Of a stretch of 37,224 bases of DNA, positions 7,050 to 15,869 are shown one piece after another. The DNA lies in IMG/VR virus record IMGVR_UViG_3300034631_000018, positions 1-37,224 of that record; one strand, given 5' to 3'. The stretch is from a virus. The translations under genes and the position numbers were made by a program. Below the pieces are notes generated by a model. That model saw only the letters and a program-made list of their open reading frames with translations. It did no database searches and was not told the DNA's origin. The first letter of the stretch is position 1, and every line of letters starts with the position of its first letter.

Positions 7050-7382
7050 CTACCCCACCTTGCGGATACTGCCCAATAGCGCCTGCACTTGCTCGAACGA
7101 CATGGACTCAGTACTCCAGCCGCTCGCATCCTCGCTTGGTACGAATGGGCGCTTTCCATCGAAGCAGCCGTAGAGATTCTCAGCCTCGTCGTTGAGGTAG
7201 AAGATTTGGTGGTAGGGAAATCTACCCTTGCCAGTCACGCCGATGCGAACATGGGCGTTGCCGTGCTGTTTCCTACAGCCGGCCATATTGCTTAGGATGA
7301 CCCGGACATGCTCCTCAGGCTTGCCTAACGTAGGTCTGGCGGTCTCCAGTGTTGCGTCCGCTGGTAGTGGCGTATGCTTCAT
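7050..7382 (-). CDS. Hypothetical protein, 110 aa
   Basis: Not recognised. ATG 7382 is preferred because the longer frame upstream (to 7487) reads antisense-like low-complexity serine sequence and overlaps the neighbouring gene. The core (HVRVILSNMAGCRKQHGNAHVRIGV, split here as HVRVILSNMAG and HGNAHVRIGV) is beta-rich, followed by a conserved-looking aromatic stretch (FPYHQIFYLNDEAENLYG). It lies 13 bases after the stop of the secreted protein gene at 7396 and is probably co-transcribed with it. Confidence 0.6.
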   Translation of the reverse strand: MKHTPLPADATLETARPTLGKPEEHVRVILSNMAGCRKQHGNAHVRIGVTGKGRFPYHQIFYLNDEAENLYGCFDGKRPFVPSEDASGWSTESMSFEQVQALLGSIRKVG

Positions 7383-7395
7383 GACGTCTCTGCTT

Positions 7396-7710
7396 TCAGC
7401 GGGTGTAGCACTCGTACTCAACTTGGTTCCGGAACTCGACGGTGGCTCGCCGCTGATACTCTTCCGAGCCGAACTGGGGCTGGCCATAGGCCTCTTTGAC
7501 CAGCTCTATCCAGAGCTCGTAGTTTTCCCCATCTCGGTCGACGCTAGCCATCACCTCGGACATAATCATTCCGCCTTGCCTAGCCTCCATGAATGCCTCG
7601 GCAACGGAGCCGATGACCGCGCACTCATCCTCATTGGGGCTCGGCTCCTCTTGGGCTGCGGCAGGAAGCGACAGCACAGCCAAAGCTCCAGTAGCTAACA
7701 AAATTCTCAT
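7396..7710 (-). CDS. Small secreted protein, 104 aa
   Basis: ATG 7710 gives a clean signal peptide (MRILLATGALAVLSLPAAAQ, cleavage likely after AAAQ or before it). The mature protein is about 85 residues and acidic, with two cysteines (DECAVIG and EYECYTR) that could pair in the periplasm. The motif AEAFMEARQGGMIMSEVM recalls small periplasmic proteins of Hyphomicrobiales and their phages. The frame given by an earlier start lacks a ribosome site. Likely a lysogenic cargo gene in a minus-strand pair with 7050-7382. Function unknown. Confidence 0.75.
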   Translation of the reverse strand: MRILLATGALAVLSLPAAAQEEPSPNEDECAVIGSVAEAFMEARQGGMIMSEVMASVDRDGENYELWIELVKEAYGQPQFGSEEYQRRATVEFRNQVEYECYTR

Positions 7711-7829
7711 GGTGATGGGTCCCTCCAGTAGCCGCCACCCTTTCATGAGTGAACGGCAGAGGGCAAGCGCCTCCAAGAGGAAGGGCGGCTCCGAAGAACC
7801 GCCCCATTGTCGTTAGCTGATGCGTTGGC

Positions 7830-8315
7830 TTAGCGCAGGTAAGGCGAGATGCACTGCTGACGCGGCCCATTGTAGGGCTGGAACGTATTGTCCGATGCCC
7901 GGTAGGAGCGGAAGCGGTTCTCGCACCACACCAGGTGCTCGCGTGTAATGCGGACAGCCCCATAGCTGTTCTGGTGGCGATTGTTCTGATTGGCGATCGC
8001 ACCACTGATAATGCCGCCGAAGATGGCGCCGATAAACGCCTCCGGCGGGAAGTAGAAACCGTTGTACTGGCGATAGCCACGATGGCGATCACGACTGCCA
8101 CGGTGACCATTGAAATACACGCCATCACGCCGACGTTCGAACCGATCACGGGCATCCCAGCCGCCGCGGCGGTCGCGATCCCAGCGATCCTGAACGTTGA
8201 TGAACTGAGCGCCTGAGGTAATCTGCACCGATGCCGCATTGGCGGGCACCGTTGCTGCACCGAAGCTGGTGACAGCCATGATAGCGGCGCAAGCGCCGGC
8301 AATAATCTTCTTCAT
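7830..8315 (-). CDS. BA14K family protein
   Basis: A 161-residue exported protein. ATG 8315 opens a signal peptide (MKKIIAGACAAIMAVTSFG...). Residues ~35-90 are very rich in Arg, Asp and Tyr. A glycine/alanine membrane-like stretch follows (AFIGAIFGGIISGAIA). The C-terminus carries the BA14K hallmark: HLVWCENRFRSYRASDNTF, then QPYNGPRQQC. This family is known from Brucella and relatives as an immunoreactive lectin-like surface protein. It is a host-type gene located between the phage early and late regions, on the opposite strand, consistent with cargo picked up from a hyphomicrobial host. Confidence 0.9.
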   Translation of the reverse strand: MKKIIAGACAAIMAVTSFGAATVPANAASVQITSGAQFINVQDRWDRDRRGGWDARDRFERRRDGVYFNGHRGSRDRHRGYRQYNGFYFPPEAFIGAIFGGIISGAIANQNNRHQNSYGAVRITREHLVWCENRFRSYRASDNTFQPYNGPRQQCISPYLR

Positions 8316-8441
8316 CTGATTGCTCCTCGTCGGTCCACCCACCGCAGGACTCAGCAATGTCTACACGCCGGATTCGTTCGGCACATGGCGGTCATACTTG
8401 TTCACCATCCCGAGAGCATCAGAGCTGCAACTGAGTGAGCG

Positions 8442-8777
8442 ATGCCGAGTAAGCCCCCGAAGCTGAGCCCTGCAGGTCAGCCCACCAAGACACAGCAACG
8501 ACAGGCCCGCGACCGCAAGCGCAACAGCCAACCCTGGCGCCACTGGTACTGGACAGCAGCATGGCGGAAGAGAGCAAAGGCCCAGCTCACAGCTGAACCT
8601 CTATGCGCCTACTGCCTGTGCGAGGATCGGATCACCGTGGCGACTGTTGCAGACCATGTGATCCCGCACCGTGGTGATGCCGACCTATTCTGGAACGGGC
8701 CACTGCAATCACTGTGTGACGAAGCACCATGGCGGTGCCACTCACGGGTCAAGCAGATGGAGGAGCGAGGCACCTAA
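8442..8777 (+). CDS. HNH endonuclease
   Basis: A 111-residue HNH protein: a basic N-terminus, CAYCLCE, the HNH core ADHVIPHRGD, FWNGPLQSLCD, and a final WRCHS. HNH nucleases adjacent to terminase genes in HK97-type phages take part in cleavage of packaging substrates. Here about 900 bases with two minus-strand genes separate it from TerS, so the usual HNH-terS linkage has been interrupted by inserted genes. Confidence 0.9.
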   Translation: MPSKPPKLSPAGQPTKTQQRQARDRKRNSQPWRHWYWTAAWRKRAKAQLTAEPLCAYCLCEDRITVATVADHVIPHRGDADLFWNGPLQSLCDEAPWRCHSRVKQMEERGT

Positions 8778-8871
8778 GCCACGCAGCCCATAGGAGAGAG
8801 CAATGCCGATGGTTCACCACAAAGCCATGCGGGTAGGATCGGCGATGTTCGTCGAGTCCCCGACTAAGACG

Positions 8872-9189
8872 CTATTCGTTGCGTGCCTTGATGAGGCGAG
8901 CGCGGTACGCTTGGAAAGCTGCATTCAAGACATCGACGCCAAACTGGAGGCCTTCCGCCTCAGCCTCTATCGGGACGCCTTCGGTGACGGTGCCTTTGAC
9001 CTCTCTGACGGCGCTTTGGTGTAGTTCGTCCAGCCAAGTCAGGTCATCCGTACCCTTCACCTCGGCAATCTGCTCGATGGCCAACCATAGGCCGTATTGA
9101 AATGCAGCTGCGGCGCCAGTCATCGAAGCTATGGACATTTTCCCTGACATGGGCTGTGCGCTGAACGTCTCTGGATCATCATCCGACAT
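8872..9189 (-). CDS. Hypothetical protein, 105 aa
   Basis: Not recognised. The ATG at 9189 is preceded by TTGGAGGGAATCG, a strong ribosome site. The protein is mostly helical (AAAAFQYGLWLAIEQIAEV, AAFQAYRARLIKARNE) and acidic. A plus-strand frame at 8803-9024 overlaps its second half; the minus frame is judged the real one because its composition is more protein-like over the whole overlap. Confidence 0.6.
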   Translation of the reverse strand: MSDDDPETFSAQPMSGKMSIASMTGAAAAFQYGLWLAIEQIAEVKGTDDLTWLDELHQSAVREVKGTVTEGVPIEAEAEGLQFGVDVLNAAFQAYRARLIKARNE

Positions 9190-9299
9190 TCGATTCCCTC
9201 CAAGTTGCGGAATGGATGAGATCAGAGCGAAGACGCAGAGTCGAGCAGCGCCGGGCAGGGGCCGTCATTTGCGATCGGCACGATCCTGCGCTGCGCCTC

Positions 9300-9551
9300 T
9301 TAGTGGCCATTGACCGGAACGAACCGCACGCGACCCTCTTCGGCAACCAAGAAGGCGTTGTAGCGAGCGCCTTGCCAAGCGTCCCGCTGCACATTCCCAT
9401 GTCGCTCCACCGTATTGGCCCAGAACTGAGGCAGCCTCGCCGATCTCGGTAGCTTGCTCTCAAGGATCTTCTCTATCTCCTCAAAGGTCAGTGTGACCTC
9501 ACGAGGATGACACCCGATCAGGTGCCGTTGCAGCGGATCGTACTTCCCCAA
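9300..9551 (-). CDS. DUF7662-like protein
   Basis: An 83-residue protein with the pattern I associate with DUF7662: a KYDPL start, a short insert, EVTLTFEEIEKIL with LPRSARLPQFWAN, and a C-terminal beta stretch (GRVRFVPV). The family occurs as orphan genes in many bacteria and phages; function unknown. It lies upstream of 8872-9189 on the same strand. Confidence 0.75.
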   Translation of the reverse strand: MGKYDPLQRHLIGCHPREVTLTFEEIEKILESKLPRSARLPQFWANTVERHGNVQRDAWQGARYNAFLVAEEGRVRFVPVNGH

Positions 9552-9685
9552 TGTTCCCGTCCCTCTTGCTTCGGCGCAGTACCGTAGGGAGGGCGGGTTA
9601 AAAGTCCAAGACCTGATCTGTCTGCACCGCGCCCCCAGTCAAATTTCTGCCTGTGCAGATTAAATCCTGAAGCAGGAAAAAACTC

Positions 9686-10087
9686 ATGCAGCGTGGTCCC
9701 AAGGCCCAGCTCCCTTCGGAGAAAAGGGCAAAGGGCACATTCCAGAAGAGCCGTGACGGCAACAAGGTCGAGATCATCGAACGGATGTCCACGCCTCAGC
9801 AGCCGGATTGGCTGACGTCAGAGGCACAGGAAGTCTGGCTGGACGACATCGGCCGGGTGAAGCTGGCGACGGAAGCCGACACGACGCTGTTCGCCAACTA
9901 CTGCTCTCTTCAGGGCGCGTTGGTGAAGGCCATTCGCCAGGGCGGGGAAATGCCGCCGATCTCTGCCTTCACCGAGGTGCGCAAGATGCAAGAAGTGCTC
10001 GGTATCGGCGGAGCCCGCAGTCGCGTTGGCATCGCCCCAGAGGAAGGCAGGCCCGGCAACGTGTTTGCTCGGAATGGCCGCAAGTAA
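9686..10087 (+). CDS. terS: Terminase small subunit, P27 family
   Basis: A 133-residue P27-type small terminase that would recognise the packaging site. Typical features are the basic N-terminus, PDWLTSEAQEVW, helical LATEADTTLFANYCSLQGAL, and the C-terminal FTEVRKMQEVLGI. It begins the late operon. The ~135 bases before it (9552-9685) hold no gene and are the likely place for the late promoter and packaging site, though neither is visible. It overlaps terL by 14 bases. Confidence 0.92.
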   Translation: MQRGPKAQLPSEKRAKGTFQKSRDGNKVEIIERMSTPQQPDWLTSEAQEVWLDDIGRVKLATEADTTLFANYCSLQGALVKAIRQGGEMPPISAFTEVRKMQEVLGIGGARSRVGIAPEEGRPGNVFARNGRK

Positions 10088-11858
10088 ATGGCACGGCGCC
10101 CGCGATTACAGCGGCATTGCAGAGCGCTGGGCCAAGGATGTTGTTGCTGGCAAAGTGGTGGCCTGCAAGTGGGTGAAGCTAGCCTGCAAGCGGCATCTGC
10201 GCGATTTGAAGCGACCCAAGAAGTGGGGCTTTCATTTCGATCGCTGGCACGGTGATGACGTCTGCGACTTCGTCGAGAAGTTGCCGCACGTCGAGGGTGT
10301 GTGGAAAACATCGACGCTGTTCCTCGAGCCCCCGCAGATATTCATTCTGGTGGTGGTGTTTGGCTGGCGCCGGAACAACGATGGCGGCCGTCGCTTCAGC
10401 TACGCCTATATTGAGATGGCCCGAAAGGGCGCCAAGTCGACGCTGACCGCTGGCGTCGGGCTCTATTGTCTTTGCTGCGAGAACGAGGTTGGCCCGCAGG
10501 TCATCATCGGCGCCACGACTGGCGAGCAGGCGAACAAGGTGTTCAAGCCCATGCAGGGCATGGTGCGCCGGAGCCCCGACCTGCAGGAAGCGTTTGGCGT
10601 CACAGCCTGGGCTCGATCGATCACCTGCTCGGACAATGACGGCTACGTTCAGCCGATCAATGCCAAGGGCTCCACCCAAGACGGGCACAACCCGCACCTG
10701 GGCGTCCTGGACGAGCTGCATGCTCATCGCGATCGGGCACTGTTCGATGTGGTGAAGTCGGCCTTCGGTGCCCGGTCGAATCCGCTGATGTGGATCATCA
10801 CGACCGCCGGCTTTGACACTCAGGGTGTCTGCTATGAGCAACGGACTTATCTGACCAAGGTGCTGGAGGACGTGTTCGAAGCCGACCACTTCTTTGGCAT
10901 CATCTTCACGCTGGACGAGGCGATCCTCGACGACGACGGGCGGGAGGTCTCGCCGGCCGATGATCCCTTCGATGAGAAGGTCTGGATCAAGGCTAACCCG
11001 ATGCTGGGGGTCACTCCCAGCCTGAAGTACCTCAGGGACGAGGCGAAGGACGCGAAGGCGTCTCCGTCGAGCCAGGGGAACTTCCAGACCAAGAACCTGA
11101 ACATGTGGCTCAATGCCCATGGCGCCTGGCTCAACATGGTCCGGTGGCGGCAATGCGCCGACCCAAAATTGGATTGGCACGACTTCGAAGGCCTCGATTG
11201 CTGGATTGGTGGCGACCTCGCCGACAAGGACGACATCACCGCGCTGGTGCTGGCTGCCTTCGACGATCGGGACCGGCTGATCTTCAAACCGGTGTTCTGG
11301 CTGCCGGAGGCGGTGTTGCTGGATCCGCTGCACGCCGAAGGAAAGGGGCCCGCCCCATACCGCACCTGGCACAAGCAGGGACACCTGCAGCTAACCCCAG
11401 GTGACTGGGTCGACCACAATGCGGTTGAGGCGCAGGTTGAGGAGTGGATCGAACGCTACGGCATTCGTCGCATCACCTTCGACCAGTTCGCCGCGGCCCA
11501 GGCCATGGCTAGCCGCCTGAACGAGAAACACGGCAGCGGTGACGAGCCGCTCGCCGCCATCCTGCACAAGAAGGCGTCTGCCGTCACCGACCCGGCCAAG
11601 GAATTGGAAGCCCGAGTGAAGGGCGGACCAGCCCGACTGCGGCACGACGGAAACCCGGTGATGAACTGGATGGCCTCCAACGTGGTGGTCAGCCGCCGCC
11701 GCGACGAAACGATCCTGCCGATCAAGGAAAGCCAGATGAGCCCAAACAAGATCGACGGGATCGATGCCCTGATCAACGCTATCGCGCCAGCCATTCATCC
11801 CGACCAGGACAGCGGTAGCCTCGACGACTTCCTCAACAACCCGGTGATGGTCATCTGA
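10074..11858 (+). CDS. terL: Terminase large subunit
   Basis: ATP-driven packaging motor and headful/cos nuclease, HK97-type (Terminase_1), 594 residues. Walker A is ARKGAKST at residues ~116-123, Walker B is LGVLDE with Asp213-Glu214, and the RNase H-like nuclease has Asp381 (GGDLADKDD) and Asp470 (TFDQFAA), with DGIDALINA near the end. Start ATG 10074 overlaps terS by 14 bases; the frame stays open upstream but only with a non-ATG start deep inside terS. Its stop overlaps the portal start. Confidence 0.96.
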   Translation: MAASKWHGARDYSGIAERWAKDVVAGKVVACKWVKLACKRHLRDLKRPKKWGFHFDRWHGDDVCDFVEKLPHVEGVWKTSTLFLEPPQIFILVVVFGWRRNNDGGRRFSYAYIEMARKGAKSTLTAGVGLYCLCCENEVGPQVIIGATTGEQANKVFKPMQGMVRRSPDLQEAFGVTAWARSITCSDNDGYVQPINAKGSTQDGHNPHLGVLDELHAHRDRALFDVVKSAFGARSNPLMWIITTAGFDTQGVCYEQRTYLTKVLEDVFEADHFFGIIFTLDEAILDDDGREVSPADDPFDEKVWIKANPMLGVTPSLKYLRDEAKDAKASPSSQGNFQTKNLNMWLNAHGAWLNMVRWRQCADPKLDWHDFEGLDCWIGGDLADKDDITALVLAAFDDRDRLIFKPVFWLPEAVLLDPLHAEGKGPAPYRTWHKQGHLQLTPGDWVDHNAVEAQVEEWIERYGIRRITFDQFAAAQAMASRLNEKHGSGDEPLAAILHKKASAVTDPAKELEARVKGGPARLRHDGNPVMNWMASNVVVSRRRDETILPIKESQMSPNKIDGIDALINAIAPAIHPDQDSGSLDDFLNNPVMVI

Positions 11859-13150
11859 TGACGACGACGAACAAGCGCCGCCGTCGTCCGCGCCAGCAGC
11901 TGACCGACAGCGAGGGTGCCAAGCAGCGCCGGTTGAGCACCACTGACTCGGTGGCATGGGCGGAGTTCGCCGGCCGGGATAGCTTCTCTGGCAAGAACGT
12001 CACCGTACGTTCGGCCATGCAGTTGGCGACAGTGTGGGCCTGTGTCCGCCTCACTGCCCAGATGATCGGCTCTCTGCCGCTGGGCATGTACGAGAGCAAG
12101 TCGGATGGCAGCCGGGTCGGCAGTGATCATCGCGTCGGCGAAGTCATCAGCATCAGCCCCAACGCTGATCAGACGGCTTTCGAGTACTGGGAAACCAAGA
12201 TTGCCTGGCTCATGGCCACCGGCAACGCCTACTCGGAACGGAGCGACTTCGGCCGCCAGCTGTCATCGCTGCAGCCGATCGCGTCGACGCACTGCCGCCC
12301 CGTCCGCAAGGATGGTGAACTGGTCTACCGGGTCACTGATCGCGGCAAGAGCGAGGATCTGCCGCGGGATAAGGTCTTCCATCTGAAAGGTTTCGGCTTC
12401 GGGGGCGACCTCGGATTGTCGCCCATTGGCTACGGCGTACAGACGTTCGGCTCAGCCATGGCCACGGACGAGGCTGCAGGGAAGATCTTCGGTAATGGCC
12501 TCAACGTCAGCGGCGTGCTGACCAGTGACCAGCCGAACCTCAAGCCGGAGCAGCGCAAACAGCTGCAGGAGATCATGGCCAAGTACGCCGGCTCGACCAA
12601 CGCCGGCAAGCTGATGATCCTGGAGGCAGGGCTCAAGTACCAGCAGATGACCCTCAATCCTGAGGATGCTCAGATGCTGGAGACCCGGCGCTTCAACATC
12701 GAGGAAATCTGCCGCTGGTTCGGCATGCCGCCCATCATCATCGGCCATGCCGCTCAGGGTCAGACTATGTGGGGCAGTGGGGTTGAGCAGATCCTGCTGG
12801 CTTGGCTCGCGACCGGTATCAACCCGGTGCTCCGCCGTGTCGAGGCCCGCATTCGCCGCGACTTGGTGCCTCCGGGTGATCGGCGGCGCACCTATGCCGA
12901 GTTCAACCGCGAAGGTCTGCTGCAGATGGATAGCGCTGCCAAGGCGTCGTTCCTGTCGAGCATGACACAGAACGGGCTGATGACCCGCAACGAAGGCCGC
13001 TCCAAGCTCAACCTGCCGCGTGAAGATGGCGGGGACGTTCTGACGGCACAAACGAACCTGGCACCGCTGACCGCTCTCGGTGGTCAGTCCTCTGGTGAAG
13101 CCGCTCGCGCCGCCATGCTGGCGTGGCTGAACCCCGAAACTAAGGAATAG
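11858..13150 (+). CDS. Phage portal protein, HK97 family
   Basis: A 430-residue portal that would form the dodecameric DNA gate at one capsid vertex. Family features: TVWACVRLTAQMIGSLPLGM near residue 50-75, the FEYWETKIAWLMATGNAY block, HLKGFGFGGDLGLSPI, RFNIEEICRWFGMPP, and a C-terminal polar tail. The N-terminus is very basic (KRRRRPRQQ). The start shares one base with the TerL stop. Confidence 0.95.
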   Translation: MTTTNKRRRRPRQQLTDSEGAKQRRLSTTDSVAWAEFAGRDSFSGKNVTVRSAMQLATVWACVRLTAQMIGSLPLGMYESKSDGSRVGSDHRVGEVISISPNADQTAFEYWETKIAWLMATGNAYSERSDFGRQLSSLQPIASTHCRPVRKDGELVYRVTDRGKSEDLPRDKVFHLKGFGFGGDLGLSPIGYGVQTFGSAMATDEAAGKIFGNGLNVSGVLTSDQPNLKPEQRKQLQEIMAKYAGSTNAGKLMILEAGLKYQQMTLNPEDAQMLETRRFNIEEICRWFGMPPIIIGHAAQGQTMWGSGVEQILLAWLATGINPVLRRVEARIRRDLVPPGDRRRTYAEFNREGLLQMDSAAKASFLSSMTQNGLMTRNEGRSKLNLPREDGGDVLTAQTNLAPLTALGGQSSGEAARAAMLAWLNPETKE

Positions 13151-13156
13151 ACCGCG

Positions 13157-13996
13157 ATGTCCAAGCGAAAGCTTCCGGCTGCCTCCACGGTGGCCCGCCC
13201 CGGCATGCGCTCGGAACTGATGCCGAGTGCGCTGGACCGGTGGAACCCCGAGGTGAACGCGGCCGACAAGGACGCGGACAACACCATCTCCGTGCTCGAC
13301 GTCATCGGCGCTGATTTCTGGGGGGAGGGCGTGACCGCCAAGCGCATTGGCGCCGCCCTTCGCCAGATCGGCGAGAAGGACGTCACGGTCAACATCAACT
13401 CCCCCGGCGGCGACTATTTCGAGGGCCTCGCCATTTACAACATGCTGCGCGAGCATCCCGGCAAGGTCACCGTGAAGATCCTCGGGATCGCCGCCTCGGC
13501 CGCTTCGGTGATCGCCATGGCCGCCGATGATCTGCAGATCGCCCGCGCCGGCTTCCTGATGATTCACAACACCTGGGTGGTTGCTGTCGGCGATCGGCAC
13601 CAGCTGCGCGACGTCGCTGACTGGCTCGAACCATTCGATGCTGCCGCGAACGATATCTACGCGGCGCGCAGCGGACTCGACGCCAACGACATCGCCAAGA
13701 TGCTCGACCGGGAAACCTGGATCGGTGGCGCTGATGCTGTCGAAAGGGGCTTCGCCGATAGCCTGCTGTCCTCCGACGAGGTCGGCACCACTGCCAAGAA
13801 TTCAGCTGAGGGCAAGCCCGTTGCGGCAGCCCATAAGCTCGACACCCTTCTGGCCCAGCTCAATGTGCCGCGTTCCGAGCGGCGCGAATTGATCCAGGCT
13901 CTGAAAGGCGGCACGCGCGACGCTGCCGCATCCGACATGCCCGGCGCTGTCGTCCAAGAGGTCGAAAGCCTCCTCCACCAGATCCGCTCACTTTAG
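13157..13996 (+). CDS. ClpP-like head maturation protease
   Basis: A 279-residue serine protease of the ClpP/S14 class that would cleave the capsid delta domain during head maturation. NINSPGGDYFEGLAIYNML is the family signature, with the likely nucleophile Ser114 in GIAASAAS and His137 in MIHNTW; DAANDIY probably supplies the acidic residue. It lies between portal and capsid, as in HK97-type modules. It shares its first codons (ATGTCCAAGCGAAA) with the capsid gene. Confidence 0.95.
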   Translation: MSKRKLPAASTVARPGMRSELMPSALDRWNPEVNAADKDADNTISVLDVIGADFWGEGVTAKRIGAALRQIGEKDVTVNINSPGGDYFEGLAIYNMLREHPGKVTVKILGIAASAASVIAMAADDLQIARAGFLMIHNTWVVAVGDRHQLRDVADWLEPFDAAANDIYAARSGLDANDIAKMLDRETWIGGADAVERGFADSLLSSDEVGTTAKNSAEGKPVAAAHKLDTLLAQLNVPRSERRELIQALKGGTRDAAASDMPGAVVQEVESLLHQIRSL

Positions 13997-14005
13997 GAGA
14001 CAGCA

Positions 14006-15325
14006 ATGTCCAAGCGAAACATGCCGCTGGTGGCGCTCGCCGCGCTACTGGCAAACACTCGACCTGCCGGCGTTCTCGGCAGCGTCCGCGCTGATGCGCA
14101 AAACCTCGAAAAGCTCCTCGCCGATGTGAAGAGCGAACTGACCCGCGTCGGCGACGACGTGAAGCGCACCGCCGAGAATGCGCTCAAGCAGAGCAAGGAC
14201 GCCGGCACCGTGTCGGCTGAGGTCAAGCAGACCGCAGACAAGCTGCTGACTGACCAGGCCAAGCTCAACGACGCCATGAACAAGCTGACTGGCCGGCTTG
14301 AGGAACTGAGCGACCGCAATCTCGATCTGGAGCAGCGCGTCTCCAGCCGTGGTCGCGGTGGCAAGGACGAGGTGAAGAGCCTCGGTCAGCAGGTCAGCGA
14401 GTCCGATGGCCTCAAGCAGTTTGTTGCCCAGGGTGCTCGGGGTACCATCAAGGTACCGGTCCAGAACGTGATTACCTCGGGCGCTGGTTCTGCCGGCTCT
14501 CTGATCACCCCTGACCGCGATCCTGAGATTGTGGGTCTGCCCCGCCGTCAGATGACCATTCGTCAGCTGCTCAGCGTCGGTCGGACCACGTCGAACTCGG
14601 TTGAGTATGCCCGCATGGTCTCGCGCGCGCTCAATGCCGCTGTGGTGGCCGAGAACACGCTCAAGCCAGAGTCCGATCTGGTCTGGGAGCCCGATGATGC
14701 GCCGGTTCGCACCATTGCGCACTGGATCCCGGTCTCGCGCAATGCCTTCGACGACATTCCCCAGCTCGAGGGTGAGATCGACGGCGAACTTCGCTACGGT
14801 CTCGACCTCAGCGAGGAACTCGAAGTCCTCAAGGGCGACGGCACTGGGCAGCACTTGCACGGCCTTGTGCCCCAGGCGTCCGCCTATGCCCCGGCCTTCG
14901 CACCGGAGAACGAGACGGACATCGACACGCTCCGCCTTGCCCTGCTGCAGGCGTCCCTCGCTGAGTATGCAGCCGATGGCATCGTCATCAACCCGATCCG
15001 CTGGGCCCGCATCGAACTGACGAAGGATGGCGAGCAGCGCTACATCTTCGCCAATGTCATCCAGATGGCTGGTCCGCAGCTGTGGGGCCGTCCCGTGATC
15101 GCCACCCAGGCGATGGAGGATGACGAGTTCCTGGTCGGCGCCTTCCGTGTCGCGGCCAAGATCTACGACCGCATGGATGTGGAAGTGCTGATCTCCTCGG
15201 AGGACCGGGACAACTTCGTCAAGAACATGCTGACGGTTCGCGCGGAAAAGCGTCTCGCCCTTGCGGTGAAGCGCAGCGCTGCCCTGGTCACTGGCGCATT
15301 CCCTGAAGTCGTTGTAACGCCCTAA
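14006..15325 (+). CDS. Major capsid protein, HK97 fold
   Basis: A 439-residue precursor. Residues ~25-115 are helical, charged and coiled-coil-like (KSELTRVGDDVKRTAENALK), the scaffolding delta domain expected to be removed by the protease next door. The rest fits the HK97 shell fold: ITSGAGSAGSLITPD, the extended-loop region NSVEYARMVSR, DAPVRTIAHWIPVSRNAFDD, and DGIVINPIRWARIEL. Spacing of 9 bases to the protease gene suggests co-translation. Confidence 0.95.
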   Translation: MSKRNMPLVALAALLANTRPAGVLGSVRADAQNLEKLLADVKSELTRVGDDVKRTAENALKQSKDAGTVSAEVKQTADKLLTDQAKLNDAMNKLTGRLEELSDRNLDLEQRVSSRGRGGKDEVKSLGQQVSESDGLKQFVAQGARGTIKVPVQNVITSGAGSAGSLITPDRDPEIVGLPRRQMTIRQLLSVGRTTSNSVEYARMVSRALNAAVVAENTLKPESDLVWEPDDAPVRTIAHWIPVSRNAFDDIPQLEGEIDGELRYGLDLSEELEVLKGDGTGQHLHGLVPQASAYAPAFAPENETDIDTLRLALLQASLAEYAADGIVINPIRWARIELTKDGEQRYIFANVIQMAGPQLWGRPVIATQAMEDDEFLVGAFRVAAKIYDRMDVEVLISSEDRDNFVKNMLTVRAEKRLALAVKRSAALVTGAFPEVVVTP

Positions 15326-15384
15326 GCGCGATCAGCTGGGTGGCGGCCTAGTGTCGCCACCTCCTTCCCTCGGAGAATACTGAC

Positions 15385-15681
15385 ATGTCCAAGACGACAT
15401 ACCGCGCCACGCGCTCGTTCTATGGCGACCTCGGCAACTTCCGCCGCAACCAGATCGTCGAGCTCGATCCTAGCGACAAGACGGTTAAGGAGCTCATCAC
15501 CAAGGAGCTGCTGTCGACCGATCTCGGTGACAAGCGCGTCGGTGACGCCGCGCCTTCCCTCGACAAGATGACCGTCGATCAGCTGAAGGCACACGCCTTC
15601 TCCAACAACATCGATCTGGGCAGCGCGACCAAGAAGGATGAGATCCTTGCCGTCATCCAGAGCGCTAGCAAGACGGGCTGA
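15385..15681 (+). CDS. Small head-region protein, 98 aa
   Basis: Located directly after the capsid gene. The N-terminal half is beta-rich (TYRATRSFYGDLGNFRRNQ) and the C-terminal half resembles a HeH/SAP-like helix-extended-helix (MTVDQLKAHAFSNNIDL, KKDEILAVIQ). Such proteins occur after capsids in many siphoviruses and may be head-decoration or DNA-linked; role not proven. The 60-base gap before it contains the hairpin GGTGGCG/CGCCACC at 15339-15361 without a T tract. Confidence 0.75.
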   Translation: MSKTTYRATRSFYGDLGNFRRNQIVELDPSDKTVKELITKELLSTDLGDKRVGDAAPSLDKMTVDQLKAHAFSNNIDLGSATKKDEILAVIQSASKTG

Positions 15682-15695
15682 TTGAAGGTCTGGGG

Positions 15696-15869
15696 CTACA
15701 TGTGCAGCATCAGCCAAAATACGGCGATCGGCAGACCGGCTAAGACAGCTGCGATGATGATATCTACAAGCAGCTGATCTCTGCTTGGCGGAGGCGAGGA
15801 AAAAAACGGGGCCGCAGGTGGAGGAGTCCACTTGCGCTGGCTGAACTTCTTAGCGCCCTTGTATATCAC
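15696..15869 (-). CDS. Small single-pass membrane protein, 57 aa (moron)
   Basis: The GTG start overlaps the TGA of the upstream minus-strand gene (GTGA), so the two are translationally coupled. The N-terminal 30 residues are basic and proline-rich (QRKWTPPPAAPFFSSPPP); residues ~33-55 form one transmembrane helix (LLVDIIIAAVLAGLPIAVFW). It is antisense to the late transcript. Plausible roles are membrane-level effects on the lysogen, such as superinfection exclusion, but this is inference. Confidence 0.6.
   Translation of the reverse strand: MIYKGAKKFSQRKWTPPPAAPFFSSPPPSRDQLLVDIIIAAVLAGLPIAVFWLMLHM

Noticed and set aside
8803-9024. Plus-strand frame of 73 codons with AGGAGAGAGCA before ATG
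   Set aside because: It has a good ribosome site, but about two thirds of it is antisense to the 105-residue minus-strand gene, which is more protein-like and also has a strong ribosome site. It could still be a short overlapping gene.
10179-11384. Long minus-strand open frame (401 codons) opposite the terminase gene
   Set aside because: It is a mirror of a GC-rich coding region; terL on the other strand has full catalytic motifs and the antisense frame has no recognisable domain or start signal.
12452-13600. Long minus-strand open frame (382 codons) opposite portal and protease genes
   Set aside because: It crosses two genes with clear family signatures, and its composition (His, Gly, Arg-rich) is typical of antisense frames in GC-rich DNA.
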